From positions 682,001-746,000 of the forward strand of contig NZ_BBOM01000004.1 of the NCBI RefSeq assembly GCF_000974485.1: 64,000 bases of DNA, read 5' to 3'. Positions 38,965-48,649 of the stretch are shown one piece after another (the stretch's first letter is position 1; every line of letters starts with the position of its first letter). The notes under the pieces were generated by a model, which was not told the DNA's origin, made no database searches, and saw only the letters and a program-made list of their open reading frames with translations. Position numbers and translations under genes: made by a program. Origin of the DNA: Streptomyces sp. NBRC 109706. GTDB taxonomy: Bacteria; Actinomycetota; Actinomycetes; Streptomycetales; Streptomycetaceae.

Positions 38965-39789
38965 ATGAGCCGCCGCGGAATACTGTCCCGGCAGCGTCGC
39001 GACTATCGCGCACCCGACCCGCATCCGAGCGGGGCCCGTCCCCCGAAGTTGCCCCGTGAGCTGGTGCCAGGCCATGTGGCGATCGTCATGGACGGCAACG
39101 GCCGTTGGGCCAAGGACCGTGGTCTGCCGCGCACCGAGGGCCACAAGGTCGGCGAGAGCGTGGTGCTCGATGTGGTGGCCGGCTGCCTGGAGTTGGGCGT
39201 CAAGAACCTCTCGCTCTATGCCTTCTCCACCGAGAACTGGAAGCGCTCGCCCGACGAGGTGCGCTTTCTGATGGCTTACAACCGTGATGTGATCGCCCGG
39301 CGAACGGGGCAGCTCAACGAGCTGGGCGTACGGGTCAGATGGGCGGGGCGGCAGCCGAAGCTGTGGAAGTCCGTGGTCAACCAGCTCCAGTACGCCGAGG
39401 AGGTGACCAGGGACAACGACGCCATGACGCTCTACATGTGCGTCAACTACGGCGGCCGGGCTGAGCTGGTGGACGCCACCTCCCGACTGGCCGCCGATGT
39501 GGCGGCCGGCCGGCTCTCGCCCGACAAGGTCAACGAGAAGACCCTGGCGCGCTATCTGTACCACCCGGACATGCCGGACGTGGATCTCTTCCTGCGGCCC
39601 TCGGGCGAGCAGCGGACCTCCAACTACCTGATCTGGCAGAGCGCCTACGCGGAGATGGTCTTCCAGAACACGCTCTGGCCGGACTTCGACCGCCGCAACC
39701 TCTGGGACGCCTGCCTGGAGTACGCCTCAAGGGACCGCCGTTTCGGCGGCGCCATCCCCAACGAGGAGGCCAGGGACCCCGGCCGCTGA
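38965..39789 (+). CDS. uppS: Isoprenyl (undecaprenyl) diphosphate synthase
   Basis: 274-aa cis-prenyltransferase making the polyprenyl diphosphate carrier for cell-wall synthesis. Conserved region I is [20 protein letters not shown], with the catalytic Asp of [22 protein letters not shown] follows, and region V is [20 protein letters not shown]. It is the only such gene in the window. A bidirectional terminator separates it from convergent zur. The 134-bp gap before it contains an imperfect ~30-bp repeat but no gene. Confidence 0.97.
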   Translation: MSRRGILSRQRRDYRAPDPHPSGARPPKLPRELVPGHVAIVMDGNGRWAKDRGLPRTEGHKVGESVVLDVVAGCLELGVKNLSLYAFSTENWKRSPDEVRFLMAYNRDVIARRTGQLNELGVRVRWAGRQPKLWKSVVNQLQYAEEVTRDNDAMTLYMCVNYGGRAELVDATSRLAADVAAGRLSPDKVNEKTLARYLYHPDMPDVDLFLRPSGEQRTSNYLIWQSAYAEMVFQNTLWPDFDRRNLWDACLEYASRDRRFGGAIPNEEARDPGR

Positions 39790-39816
39790 CGGCCCGCCGT
39801 GTCAGCCGGCGGGCCG
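39790..39816. terminator. Bidirectional terminator between uppS and zur
   Basis: A perfect 10-bp stem, CGGCCCGCCG (39790-39799) and CGGCGGGCCG (39807-39816), with a 7-base loop. It begins immediately after the uppS stop and ends 8 bp before the zur stop of the opposite strand. Confidence 0.85.
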
Positions 39817-39823
39817 GTCGGGG

Positions 39824-40246
39824 TCAGGACGGGCGCTCGGCCGTGGCGCATTCGCCGCAGGTGCCGAAGACCTCGATGGTGTGGTCCACATCGACGAAGC
39901 CGTGCTCCCTGGCGATGGCGTCCGCCCAGCTCTCCACCGCGGGTCCCGCGACCTCGACCGCCCGCCCACAGGACCGGCAGACCAGATGGTGGTGATGCTC
40001 GCCCGTGCTGCACCGGCGGTAGACCGCCTCGCCCTCGTTGGTGCGCAGCACATCGACCTCGCCCGCGTCGGCGAGGGACTGAAGGGTGCGGTAGACGGTC
40101 GTCAGGCCGACCGAGTCCCCCCGGTGCTTGAGCATGTCGTGCAGCTCCTGAGCGCTGCGGAACTCGTCGACATCGGCCAACGCCGCCGCCACCGCGGCCC
40201 GCTGGCGGGTCGATCGACCGCGCACCGGCGGTTCTGCCGTCCCCAC
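39824..40246 (-). CDS. zur: Zinc uptake regulator Zur (Fur family)
   Basis: 140-aa zinc-responsive repressor. The winged helix has LHDMLKHRGDSVGLTTVYRTL. The dimer domain has the regulatory His cluster GEHHHHLVC, and structural-zinc cysteines at 90/93 (CRSC) and 130/133 (CGEC). GTG 40246 is chosen since AGGAGGT lies 6 bp upstream; a longer frame to 40306 is unlikely. It follows znuB on the same strand, so uptake genes and regulator are probably co-transcribed and autoregulated from the znuA promoter. Confidence 0.94.
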   Translation of the reverse strand: MGTAEPPVRGRSTRQRAAVAAALADVDEFRSAQELHDMLKHRGDSVGLTTVYRTLQSLADAGEVDVLRTNEGEAVYRRCSTGEHHHHLVCRSCGRAVEVAGPAVESWADAIAREHGFVDVDHTIEVFGTCGECATAERPS

Positions 40247-40307
40247 GGGTACCTCCTGCACGTCGTTCGCATCCCCTGCCGGCCCAGGGTAGCCCGTGCC
40301 GACCACG

Positions 40308-41216
40308 TTACGGTCGCCCCGCCGTGACGTGGGCCGCCTCCCGGCGCGCGGTCCCGGCCGCCGCCCGCCGGGTGCGGCGTCTGGCCAGCGGCAGCGACAG
40401 CAGCGAGACCAGGGCGAACAGCCCGATCGCCAGCAGCACGATGGTCGCTCCCGGCGGCACGTCCGCGTAGTACGAGGTGGTGGTACCCGCCACCGAGACC
40501 AGCACGCCGAAGCCGACGGCCAGCGCCAGCGTCGCCGCGAAGCCCCGGCTGATCTGCTGGGCCGCCACCACCGGGATCACCATCAGCGCGCTCACCAGCA
40601 GCAGCCCCACCACCCGCATCGCGACCGTCACCGTCGCCGCCGCCGTGACCGCGAGCAGCAGGTTGAGGGTGCGCACCGGCAGCCCGGTGACCCGCGCGAA
40701 CTCCTCGTCCTGGCAGACCGCGAAGAGCTGCCGGCGCAGCCCCAGGCAGACCAGCAGCACCAGCCCCGAGAGAATCATGATCGCCAGGATGTCGTCCGGC
40801 GAGACCGTGGTGACCGAGCCCCAGAGATACGAGGTCAGATTGGCCGTGGAACCGTTGGGCGCCAGATTGATGATCATCACGCCGCCGGCCATGCCGCCGT
40901 AGAAGAGCATGGCCAACGCCACATCGCCGCGCGCCCGCCCCGAGGAGCGCAGCAGCTCCATCGCCACCGCGCCGATCGCCGAGACGAGCACCGCCATCCA
41001 CACCGGGTTGGTGCTCAGCAGAAAGCCGAGCGCGACACCGGTCAGCGCCACATGCCCGATGCCGTCGCCCATCAGCGCCTGCCTGCGCTGCACCAGATAG
41101 ATGCCGACCGCCGGCGCGGCCAGCCCGATCAGCAGCGCGGAGAGCAGCGCGCGCTGCATGAACGGGTAGTCCAGCAGCTCGAACACGCCGGCGCCGGCGA
41201 GCGTGGTGGTGGTCAT
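40308..41216 (-). CDS. znuB: Zinc ABC transporter permease ZnuB
   Basis: 302-aa ABC-3 family integral membrane protein with about eight helices. Typical segments are YPFMQRALLSALLIGLAAPA-VGIYLVQRRQALMGDGIGHVAL near the N-terminus, DVALAMLFYGGMAGGV, and LLLVSALMVIPVVAAQQISR. The ATG at 41216 overlaps the znuC stop (TGATG); a GTG one codon earlier is possible. It is the third gene of znuA-znuC-znuB-zur. Confidence 0.95.
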   Translation of the reverse strand: MTTTTLAGAGVFELLDYPFMQRALLSALLIGLAAPAVGIYLVQRRQALMGDGIGHVALTGVALGFLLSTNPVWMAVLVSAIGAVAMELLRSSGRARGDVALAMLFYGGMAGGVMIINLAPNGSTANLTSYLWGSVTTVSPDDILAIMILSGLVLLVCLGLRRQLFAVCQDEEFARVTGLPVRTLNLLLAVTAAATVTVAMRVVGLLLVSALMVIPVVAAQQISRGFAATLALAVGFGVLVSVAGTTTSYYADVPPGATIVLLAIGLFALVSLLSLPLARRRTRRAAAGTARREAAHVTAGRP

Positions 41217-41983
41217 CACAGGATTCCCGTCTGCAGCGTCGCCTCGGCGGACGGTTCCAGCTCGTCCGCCGGATGGCAGGCGTGGCTCTCCGGCAGCTGG
41301 GTCGGATGCTCGACGGTGCGCTCGACCCGGCCCCCGGCCAGGATCACCGCGCGGTCGATCAGCGGGGCCAGCGGCCCCAGCTCGTGCAGCACCAGCAGCA
41401 CCGAGGCGCCCCCGTCGACCTGTGCGCGCAGGGTGTCGGCGAGCACCCGCTGGCTGTCCAGATCGACGCCGGCCAGCGGCTCGTCCATGATCAGCAGCTC
41501 CGGCTCGGCCGTCAGCGCCCGGGCGATCAGCACTCGCTGGTGCTGACCGCCGGAGAGCGCTTCGACCGGATCGCCGGCCCGGTCGGCCAGGCCGACCAGG
41601 CCGATCGCCCGGTCGACGGCCGCCCGGTCGGCCCGGCGCAGCGGGCGCAGCCGCCGCCGGGCCAGCCGCCCGGCGGTGACCACCTCCCGCACCGTGGCCG
41701 GCACCCCGCCGGCGGCCGTGGACCGTTGCGGTACGTAGCCGATCCTGGCCCAGTCGCCGAACCGGCGCACCGGCGTGCCGAACACGGTGAGCCGGCCGCC
41801 GGTCACCGGCACCTGACCGACGGCGGCCCGCACGGCCGTGGACTTCCCCGAGCCGTTGGCGCCGAGCAGCGCCACCACCTCGCCACGTCCCAGCGTCAGG
41901 TCCACGCCGCGCAGCACCGGCCGCCCGGCCAGCTCGGCGGTCACCTCGTCGAGAGCTATGACGGGCTCTGCCTCACGCTTCAT
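41216..41983 (-). CDS. znuC: Zinc ABC transporter ATP-binding protein ZnuC
   Basis: 255-aa ABC ATPase. Walker A is LLGANGSGKSTAVRAAVG, and the Q-loop is IGYVPQRSTA. The signature is ALSGGQHQRVLIARALTAEP, Walker B is LLIMDEPLAGVD, and the H-loop is LLVLHELG. ATG 41983 lies behind GGAG. The C-terminus includes HACHPADELEPS, with extra His/Cys residues. It is coupled to znuB. Confidence 0.95.
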   Translation of the reverse strand: MKREAEPVIALDEVTAELAGRPVLRGVDLTLGRGEVVALLGANGSGKSTAVRAAVGQVPVTGGRLTVFGTPVRRFGDWARIGYVPQRSTAAGGVPATVREVVTAGRLARRRLRPLRRADRAAVDRAIGLVGLADRAGDPVEALSGGQHQRVLIARALTAEPELLIMDEPLAGVDLDSQRVLADTLRAQVDGGASVLLVLHELGPLAPLIDRAVILAGGRVERTVEHPTQLPESHACHPADELEPSAEATLQTGIL

Positions 41984-42051
41984 GGCCGTCTCCGCTTCCT
42001 TGGTTCGGTGGTGCACCGGCCCGGGGCCGGCAGTGCGGGCTGGTGCGCCCG

Positions 42052-43125
42052 TCAGGCGGCGCCCAGCGCCTCCCGCAGGGCGCCGAGGTTGTGCCGCATG
42101 ACCTCGATGTAGTCAGCGCCGGGGGAGTCATCGGTAATTCCCTCGACGGGGTCCAGCACGGCGGTCGCCAGGCCGAGGTCGTCGGCGAGGGTCCGCGCGG
42201 TCGCGTCGCTGACCAGCGTCTCGAAGAAGACGGTGGTCACCCCGTTCTCCTCGGCGATCTCCCGCAGCTCGCGCATCCGCGCCGCGCTGGGCTCGGACTC
42301 CGGGTCGAGCCCGGTGATCGACTCCTCCTGCAGCCCGTAGCGGGCGGCGAGGTAGCCGAATGCCTGGTGGGTGGTGATGAAGGTGTTCGTCTCGACATCG
42401 GCCAGCCCCTCGCTGAACTCCTCGTCCAGCGCGTGCAGTTCGGCGACCAGCTCCTGGGTGGCGGCGTCGTAGACCTCCATGTTCTCCGGGTCGGCGTTGG
42501 ACAGCGCCGCGCTCACGCCCTGGGCGACCTGGGCGTACTTCACCGGATCAAGCCAAACATGGGGGTCGCGGCCTTCGATGTCGTGGCCCTCGTGGGCACC
42601 GTGATCGTGGTCGTGCTCGTCCTCATGGCTGTGGTCGTGCTCGTCCTCGTGGCCCTCCTCGCCGTGCTCGCCCTCGTGCTCCTCCTCCTGCTCGACCTCG
42701 GTCCAGTCGAGGATCTCCAGCGGGGTGAAGTTGCTGATCTCGGCGATCTGGCCGGTGGCCGACTGCTCGATGGCCTCGTCGACGGCCGGCTGGAGGCCCT
42801 TGAGGTAGACGACCAGCGCGGCGTCGGCGACCTCGGCCGTCTGCTGCGGGCTGATATCGAGGTCGTGCGGTTCGACGCCGGGGCCGGTGAGGGTGTTGAC
42901 GGAGACATGCTCCCCGCCGATCCGCTCGATCAGAAAGGTCATGGGATAGAACGACGCGACCACGTTCAGCGGGCCCTCGGATGAGCCGCCGCCGCCGTTG
43001 TCGTCACCGTCACCGCCCCCGTCGTCGAAGAGGCCGCAACTGGTCAGGGTCAGCAGCGCCGCGACGGTGAGAGCGGCGGGGGCTATTCGAGCGCGGGAGC
43101 GTCGTCGTCCGGTCATGACAGCCAT
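42052..43125 (-). CDS. znuA: Zinc ABC transporter substrate-binding lipoprotein ZnuA
   Basis: About 357 aa with a lipobox ending LTLTSC (Cys30), so it is anchored to the outer face of the membrane. The cluster A-I domain has the metal His in [12 protein letters not shown] and later [26 protein letters not shown] and [17 protein letters not shown] long acidic/His-rich loop (about residues 145-180, repeats of [10 protein letters not shown] type) is typical of zinc-specific members. The start is ATG 43125 (or 43116). A candidate Zur box ends 13 bp upstream, so transcripts may have a very short leader. Confidence 0.94.
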   Translation of the reverse strand: MAVMTGRRRSRARIAPAALTVAALLTLTSCGLFDDGGGDGDDNGGGGSSEGPLNVVASFYPMTFLIERIGGEHVSVNTLTGPGVEPHDLDISPQQTAEVADAALVVYLKGLQPAVDEAIEQSATGQIAEISNFTPLEILDWTEVEQEEEHEGEHGEEGHEDEHDHSHEDEHDHDHGAHEGHDIEGRDPHVWLDPVKYAQVAQGVSAALSNADPENMEVYDAATQELVAELHALDEEFSEGLADVETNTFITTHQAFGYLAARYGLQEESITGLDPESEPSAARMRELREIAEENGVTTVFFETLVSDATARTLADDLGLATAVLDPVEGITDDSPGADYIEVMRHNLGALREALGAA

Positions 43126-43137
43126 TTTCAAGTTAGA

Positions 43138-43152
43138 TGGAAACGATTGTCA
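43138..43152. promoter_or_regulatory. Candidate Zur box upstream of znuA
   Basis: On the minus strand it reads TGACAATCGTTTCCA. It fits the 15-bp Zur consensus TGaaAATGATTttCA of streptomycetes at most outer and AT-rich core positions; the half-sites are imperfect. It lies between znuA and divergent glyS and directly at the znuA promoter. It is AT-richer than its surroundings. Confidence 0.7.
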
Positions 43153-43238
43153 AACGGATCAATGGGGTGAACGAAGAGAAACTGCCCGTGATCGGGATCT
43201 CTCGTTCGGGCGGCTGTTTCTGTTCGCGGTGGCGCCAG

Positions 43239-43256
43239 GGATTCCGGCCGGAATCC
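43239..43256. promoter_or_regulatory. 18-bp perfect palindrome in the glyS upstream region
   Basis: GGATTCCGGCCGGAATCC equals its own reverse complement over all 18 bases. It lies 135 bp upstream of the glyS GTG and 114 bp from znuA, in the divergent control region. It could be an operator for a dimeric regulator. As RNA it would form a stem with practically no loop, so a DNA site is more plausible. No known regulator is assigned. Confidence 0.5.
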
Positions 43257-43390
43257 GGCCTGAATCCGCCCGGTGTTCGGGCCTCGACAGCCGCCCGCGG
43301 CCGATCTTGGACAACCGATTTGCTGCCGCCCCCGCAGGCGCCGGTAACCTGAGGCGATTCCCTGTCTCCCCTCGTCCTGAAGAGAGCACC

Positions 43391-44773
43391 GTGGCCGCCG
43401 ACAAGATCGACACTATCGTCAGCCTCAGCAAGCGCCGTGGCTTCGTCTATCCCAGCAGTGAGATCTACGGCGGACAGCGCGCCGCCTGGGACTACGGCCC
43501 TCTGGGCGTGGAGTTGAAGGAGAACATCAAGCGCCAGTGGTGGCGGGCCATGGTGACCTCGCGGGACGACGTGGTGGGGATCGACTCCTCGGTCATCCTG
43601 GCCACCGAGGTCTGGGAGGCATCGGGCCATGTGGCCACCTTCACCGATCCGCTCACCGAGTGCACCTCGTGTCACAAGCGGTTCCGGGCCGATCACCTGG
43701 AGGAGGCGTACGAGGCCAAGCACGGCCACCCGCCGGTCCAGGGCCTGGCCGAGGTGAACTGCCCGAACTGCGGCAACAAGGGCGCCTTCACCGAGCCCAA
43801 GCAGTTCTCCGGGCTGCTGGCCACCCAGCTCGGCCCCTCGCAGGACTCGGCCTCCGTCGCCTATCTGCGGCCCGAGACCGCCCAGGGCATCTTCACCAAC
43901 TTCGCCGCCGTCCAGCAGACCTCGCGCCGCAAGCCGCCGTTCGGCATCGCGCAGATGGGCAAGTCGTTCCGCAACGAGATCACGCCGGGCAACTTCATCT
44001 TCCGCACCCGCGAGTTCGAGCAGATGGAGATGGAGTTCTTCGTCAAGCCGGGCGAGGACGAGGAGTGGCAGATCTACTGGATGGAACAGCGCTGGAACTG
44101 GTACCGCGACCTCGGCCTCTCCGAGGAGAACATGCGCTGGTTCGAGCACCCCAAGGAGAAGCTGTCCCACTACTCCAAGCGGACCGCCGACATCGAGTAC
44201 CGCTTCCGGTTCGCCGGCTCCGAATGGGGTGAGCTGGAGGGCGTGGCCAACCGCACCGACTACGACCTCAGCGCCCACGCCAAGGCGTCGGGCCAGGACC
44301 TCAGCTACTTCGACCAGGAGGCCGGCGAGCGCTGGACCCCCTTCGTCATCGAGCCGGCCGCCGGCGTGGGCCGCACCATGCTGGCCTTCATGCTCGACTC
44401 CTACTGGGAGGACGAGGCGCCCAACGCCAAGGGCAAGCTGGAGAAGCGCGTCGTCATGCGCTTCGACCCCAGGCTCGCCCCGGTCAAGGTCGCGGTGCTG
44501 CCGCTCTCCCGCAACCCGCAGCTGTCGCCCAAGGCCAAGGACCTGGCGACGGCCCTCCGCCGGCACTGGAACATCGAGTTCGACGACGCCGGCGCCATCG
44601 GCCGCCGCTACCGTCGCCAGGACGAGATCGGCACCCCGTTCTGCGTCACCGTCGACTTCGACACCCTGGACGACAACGCGGTCACCGTGCGTGAGCGCGA
44701 CAGCATGAAGCAGGAGCGGGTCTCGCTCGACCAGGTGGAGAGCTATCTGGCCGCCCGCCTGATCGGCTGCTGA
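43391..44773 (+). CDS. glyS: Glycyl-tRNA synthetase (dimeric type)
   Basis: 460-aa class II synthetase of the eukaryote/archaea-like alpha2 type. The start GTG 43391 is followed by [20 protein letters not shown]. Motif 1 region is [21 protein letters not shown] zinc-ribbon pair is CTSCHKRF ... CPNCGNKG. Motif 2 is [20 protein letters not shown]. Motif 3 contains [14 protein letters not shown]. The anticodon-binding domain starts at [12 protein letters not shown]. An upstream in-frame extension to 42998 is not conserved. No T-box leader is seen. Confidence 0.97.
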   Translation: MAADKIDTIVSLSKRRGFVYPSSEIYGGQRAAWDYGPLGVELKENIKRQWWRAMVTSRDDVVGIDSSVILATEVWEASGHVATFTDPLTECTSCHKRFRADHLEEAYEAKHGHPPVQGLAEVNCPNCGNKGAFTEPKQFSGLLATQLGPSQDSASVAYLRPETAQGIFTNFAAVQQTSRRKPPFGIAQMGKSFRNEITPGNFIFRTREFEQMEMEFFVKPGEDEEWQIYWMEQRWNWYRDLGLSEENMRWFEHPKEKLSHYSKRTADIEYRFRFAGSEWGELEGVANRTDYDLSAHAKASGQDLSYFDQEAGERWTPFVIEPAAGVGRTMLAFMLDSYWEDEAPNAKGKLEKRVVMRFDPRLAPVKVAVLPLSRNPQLSPKAKDLATALRRHWNIEFDDAGAIGRRYRRQDEIGTPFCVTVDFDTLDDNAVTVRERDSMKQERVSLDQVESYLAARLIGC

Positions 44774-44898
44774 CCGGCTCCACCGGACATCCGGCCCGGC
44801 CCCCCGTCACGTCTCCTGACCCGGTGGGCCGGGCCGCCCCACGCCCGGGCGCACAATGGGGAGTCCGGCCCCCCGCCCCCAGACACAAGGAACGTTCG

Positions 44899-46035
44899 AT
44901 GTCCCAGCCCCTGCAGATCGGCCCCCATCCGGTGGACCCACCGGTGGTGCTGGCGCCCATGGCCGGGATCACCAACGCCCCGTTCCGCACGCTCTGCCGC
45001 GAGTTCTCCGGCGGGCGCGGCCTCTTCGTCAGCGAGATGATCACCACCAGGGCGCTGGTGGAGCGCAACGCCAAGACGATGCGCCTGGTGCACTTCGACG
45101 ATTCGGAGAAACCGCGCTCCATCCAGCTCTACGGCGTGGACCCGGAGACGGTGGGCCGCGCGGCCCGCATGATCGCCGAGGAGAACCTGGCCGACCATAT
45201 CGACCTCAACTTCGGCTGCCCCGTCCCCAAGGTCACGCGGCGCGGCGGCGGTTCGGCGCTGCCCTACAAGCGGCCGCTGCTGCGCGCCATCCTGCGCTCG
45301 GCGGTGGGGAACGCGGGCGGCCTGCCGGTCACCATGAAGATGCGCAAGGGCATCGACGACGATCATCTGACCTATCTGGACGCCGGCCGGATCGCGGTGG
45401 ACGAGGGCGTCACCGCCATCGCGCTGCACGGCCGCACCGCCGCCCAGCACTACGGCGGCGAGGCCGACTGGTCGGCCATCGCCCGCCTCAAGGAGACCGT
45501 CCCCGAGATCCCGGTGCTCGGCAACGGCGACATCTGGTCGGCCGACGACGCGCTGCGGATGGTCCGCGAGACCGGCTGCGACGGCGTGGTCGTCGGGCGC
45601 GGCTGCCTGGGCCGGCCCTGGCTCTTCGCCGATCTGGCCGCCGCCTTCGACGGCAGGGGCCCCGAGGCATACACCCGGCCCTCACTGCGCGAGGTCGCCG
45701 AGGTGATGCTGCGGCACGCCCGGCTGCTGGGCGAGTGGCAGGAGGACGAGGCCCGTGGCGTGATCGACTTCCGTAAGCATGTCGCCTGGTACACCAAGGG
45801 CTTCACGGTCGGCTCGGAGGCCAGACGGGCCCTGGCCACGGCCGGCTCCCTCGACGAACTGGCGACGCTGCTCGACGGGGTGGACCTCGACCAGCCCTGG
45901 CCGCTGGGCGCCGACGGCCCCCGGGGCCGCACCTCGGGCCGCAACCGAGTGGTCCTCCCCGACGGCTGGCTCGACGACCCGAACGCGACGGCCTGTGTCG
46001 ACGCCGACGCCGAACTCGCCACCTCGGGCGGTTAG
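44899..46035 (+). CDS. dus: tRNA-dihydrouridine synthase (DusB-like)
   Basis: 378-aa FMN enzyme reducing uridine in tRNA. The TIM barrel begins PPVVLAPMAGITNAPFRTLC. The active-site segment is HIDLNFGCPVPKVTRRGGGSA, with the catalytic Cys of GCP. KMRKGIDDDHLT and ALHGRTAAQHYGGEADWSAI follow, then the FMN-phosphate loop LGNGDIW and VVVGRGCLGRPWLF. ATG 44899 is behind AAGGA. It follows glyS by 125 bp in the same direction. Confidence 0.95.
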   Translation: MSQPLQIGPHPVDPPVVLAPMAGITNAPFRTLCREFSGGRGLFVSEMITTRALVERNAKTMRLVHFDDSEKPRSIQLYGVDPETVGRAARMIAEENLADHIDLNFGCPVPKVTRRGGGSALPYKRPLLRAILRSAVGNAGGLPVTMKMRKGIDDDHLTYLDAGRIAVDEGVTAIALHGRTAAQHYGGEADWSAIARLKETVPEIPVLGNGDIWSADDALRMVRETGCDGVVVGRGCLGRPWLFADLAAAFDGRGPEAYTRPSLREVAEVMLRHARLLGEWQEDEARGVIDFRKHVAWYTKGFTVGSEARRALATAGSLDELATLLDGVDLDQPWPLGADGPRGRTSGRNRVVLPDGWLDDPNATACVDADAELATSGG

Positions 46036-46042
46036 TTCACCG

Positions 46043-46687
46043 ATGACACCGTTGAAACCGCAGCCGCCGCAGCCGTCCCAGCCGTCCCAGCCGACCCCCG
46101 CCCGGCAGATCCGCGCCGTGTACACCCCCGACACCGTCACCGTCTACCAGGCGTACCCGCCCGGCATCGGCCGGCCGGCGGCCGGTGACGGGCGATTTCC
46201 CGCGCGCTGGAAACGGGAGCGGATGACCTGGATCAAGCCGTCGTTCCTGTGGATGATGTACCGCTGCGGCTGGGGCCAGAAGGAGGGCCAGGAGACCGTT
46301 CTGGCCGTCGAGATCAGCCGCGCCGGCTTCGAGTGGGCGCTGCGTCACGCCTGCCTCTCCCACTACGACCGGGCCGTCCACCCCGACCGCGACGCCTGGA
46401 GGCGCGCGCTGCGCGCGGCCCCGACCCGGGTCCAGTGGGATCCCGAACGCGACCCGCTGCTGCGCCCGTTGCCCTATCGCTCCCTCCAACTCGGGCTCTC
46501 CGGCGAGGCGGTGGCCCGCTATGCCGACGAGTGGATCGTCTCCATCGAGGACATCACGCCGCTGGCGCACCGCGTCCACGCGCTGGTCAGGGCCGGCGAC
46601 CTCGACTCGGCGCGCGGCCTGCTCCCCGTCGAACGCCCCTATCCCGTCGACGAGTTGGAGCTGGCCCACCTGCTGCCGTCCGGCTAG
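46043..46687 (+). CDS. DUF4291 domain-containing protein
   Basis: 214-aa cytoplasmic protein of unknown function. Recognisable family blocks are ARQIRAVYTPDTVTVYQAYP, WKRERMTWIKPSFLWMMYRC-GWGQKEGQE, VLAVEISRAGFEWAL and VQWDPERDPLL. No catalytic site is known. Gln/Pro-rich residues precede the domain. It begins 7 bp after dus, and its stop codon overlaps that of the convergent glucosidase gene. Confidence 0.88.
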   Translation: MTPLKPQPPQPSQPSQPTPARQIRAVYTPDTVTVYQAYPPGIGRPAAGDGRFPARWKRERMTWIKPSFLWMMYRCGWGQKEGQETVLAVEISRAGFEWALRHACLSHYDRAVHPDRDAWRRALRAAPTRVQWDPERDPLLRPLPYRSLQLGLSGEAVARYADEWIVSIEDITPLAHRVHALVRAGDLDSARGLLPVERPYPVDELELAHLLPSG

Positions 46688-48597
46688 GCCAGCGCCTCCA
46701 GCAGGGCGAACGGGGCCGCCGCCGCCCACGCCTGGGGGGAGCAGGCGTGCGGATAGGGGACGGGCGCCGGGTGTTCGTCGCGGCCGTAGCCGGTGATGAC
46801 CTCCGGCATCCGGTAGTCGTGCGCGGCCGCCAGCGCCAGCAGCCCGCCGGCCAGCGCACGGGCCCGTTCGCGCTGGCCGTAGCGGGCCAGGCCAAGCGCG
46901 GCGATGGCGCTGTCGTGCGGCCAGACGCCGCCCCGGTGGTAGGAGAGCGGATGGTAGGCGTCCTGCCCGGCGGCCACCGTGCGGATGCCCCAGCCGGAGA
47001 AGAACGCCGGCTCCAGCAGCCTGGCCCCGACGGCGTCCGCCCGTTCGGCGTCCAGGATGCCCGTCCACAGCAGATGCCCGGCGTCCGAGCCCAGGGTTTC
47101 GACGCGTCGGCCTTCGCCGTCCAACGCCAGGGCGGGGAACCGCTGTTCGGGCAGCCAGAAGTCGTCGAGGAACCGGGCGCGCAGCGCGTCGGCCGAGGCG
47201 GTGAGCCGGTCCGCGTAGTCCGGGTCGGCCCAGACGTCGCGGGCCAGCGCCGCGGTGCGGGTGAGCGCGGCGTAGGCGTAGCCCTGGGCGACGCCGGCGA
47301 CGATGGTGCCCCTGGCCGGGGTGCCGTCGGGGAAGCAGATGGCGCCGGGGGAGTCCTTCCAGCTCTGGTTGGCCAGCCCGCCCTCGTCGGCGCGGTAGCG
47401 GAGATAGCCGTGTTCGCCCAGGCCGCCGTGGTCGAACATCCAGGAGACGGCGGCCCGCGCCTCCCGTTCCAGCCGGTGTGCCAGCTTGTCGTCCCTGGTG
47501 CGCTCCGCGTGCTCGCCCAGCAGCACCAGAAAGAGCGGGGTGCTGTCCACCGCGCCGAAGTACCGCCCGTAGGGGACCTGTCCGAAGTGCGCCAGCTCCC
47601 CGTGGCGCACCTCGTGGACGATCTTCCCCGGCTGGGCGATACGTTCCGCCTCCTCCTCGGTGGCCTGGGTCGCGGCCAGCGCCAGCAGCGTGTCGTGGGC
47701 CAGACCAGGGTGGGTGGTGAGCGCGAAGAGCGAGGTGATCAGCGCGTGCCGGCCCAACAGCGTGAGAAACCACGGCACTCCGGCGGCCGGCACCCGCAGC
47801 GTCTCGCCCTCCGGGCCGGTGATCGGCAGCCGCAACGAGGCCAGATCCGCCTGGCCCTGGGCGCAGGCCCGGGTCAACTCCGGCCAGTCCGACGCGAATT
47901 CGGGCTCCGTCCGGCGTTCGCTCGGCGGCCGCTCGGCCGACTGGTCGCGCGCCCCGTGCGGCAGGGCGGCCACCCGCAGATCCAGCGTCAGCTCGCCCTG
48001 CGGCGGCAACTCCACGCGCCAGCACAGTCGTCGGGCGCCGCTGCCGGTCTCCTCCACCGCGTCCGGGGCCGGTTCGGCGGTGATCACCGTGCGGGAGTGC
48101 CACTCCCGCCGCCGGTAGCCGAACTCCACGCCGTCCGGGAGCACGTGGCGGGTGCGCACGGCATGCGGCTTCTGATACCAGCGGTGGTCGTCGCGCAGCT
48201 CGAACTGGTCGGCGAAGTCCGCGTCCACGGTGATCGCCACCAGCGTGGTCAGCGGCTTGGCCGCGTTGCCGTTGATCCGGATCCGCTCCACCAACTCGCC
48301 TTCGCGCACCGTCTGTTCACGGAAGAGGGTGAGCGCGGGGCTGTCCGTCCGGCCGCCCGGCGGGGTGAGCACGGCGCTCGCCCGGGCCGGACCGTCGTCC
48401 CTGGCCCCGGTCCGCGTGGGGACCAGCACGGTCGGCGTGCCGCCGTCCACGGTGAGCTGCCAGCGGCTGAGGTGCCTGGCGTCGCGGGCGAACAGCCCGT
48501 CGGGGCTGCTGCCCCGCTCGCCGGTGATGTCACCGCCCTCGCCCACGGCCGCGAAGGTGCCGTCCTGGACGAGCAGACAGTGATGCGTCGGGATCAC
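46684..48597 (-). CDS. Amylo-alpha-1,6-glucosidase / glycogen-debranching-like protein
   Basis: 637-aa protein with an N-terminal GDE_N-type beta domain (VQDGTFAAVGEGGDITGERG, GLFARDARHLSRW). A C-terminal (alpha/alpha)6 trehalase-like barrel carries SLFALTTHPGLAHDTLLALA, VPYGRYFGAVDSTPLFLVLL and YHRGGVWPHDSAIAALGLAR. It is expected to act on alpha-glucans or oligosaccharides; cytoplasmic, no signal peptide. GTG 48597 is chosen because AAAGGAG precedes it; an ATG at 48624 is alternative. It lies downstream of the GH63-like gene (52-bp gap) in a ROK-linked operon. Confidence 0.88.
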   Translation of the reverse strand: MIPTHHCLLVQDGTFAAVGEGGDITGERGSSPDGLFARDARHLSRWQLTVDGGTPTVLVPTRTGARDDGPARASAVLTPPGGRTDSPALTLFREQTVREGELVERIRINGNAAKPLTTLVAITVDADFADQFELRDDHRWYQKPHAVRTRHVLPDGVEFGYRRREWHSRTVITAEPAPDAVEETGSGARRLCWRVELPPQGELTLDLRVAALPHGARDQSAERPPSERRTEPEFASDWPELTRACAQGQADLASLRLPITGPEGETLRVPAAGVPWFLTLLGRHALITSLFALTTHPGLAHDTLLALAATQATEEEAERIAQPGKIVHEVRHGELAHFGQVPYGRYFGAVDSTPLFLVLLGEHAERTRDDKLAHRLEREARAAVSWMFDHGGLGEHGYLRYRADEGGLANQSWKDSPGAICFPDGTPARGTIVAGVAQGYAYAALTRTAALARDVWADPDYADRLTASADALRARFLDDFWLPEQRFPALALDGEGRRVETLGSDAGHLLWTGILDAERADAVGARLLEPAFFSGWGIRTVAAGQDAYHPLSYHRGGVWPHDSAIAALGLARYGQRERARALAGGLLALAAAHDYRMPEVITGYGRDEHPAPVPYPHACSPQAWAAAAPFALLEALA

Positions 48598-48649
48598 GGG
48601 GACTCCTTTGATCCTTTGATCCATATGAACTTGGGATGGGTGGGGCGCG

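Noticed and set aside
43137..43352. 71-aa frame starting [10 protein letters not shown] between znuA and glyS
   Set aside because: Its start lies on the candidate Zur box, it has no ribosome site and no recognisable sequence.
43153..43390. T-box or glycine riboswitch upstream of glyS
   Set aside because: No T-box sequence or tandem aptamer pattern; only the 18-bp palindrome stands out.
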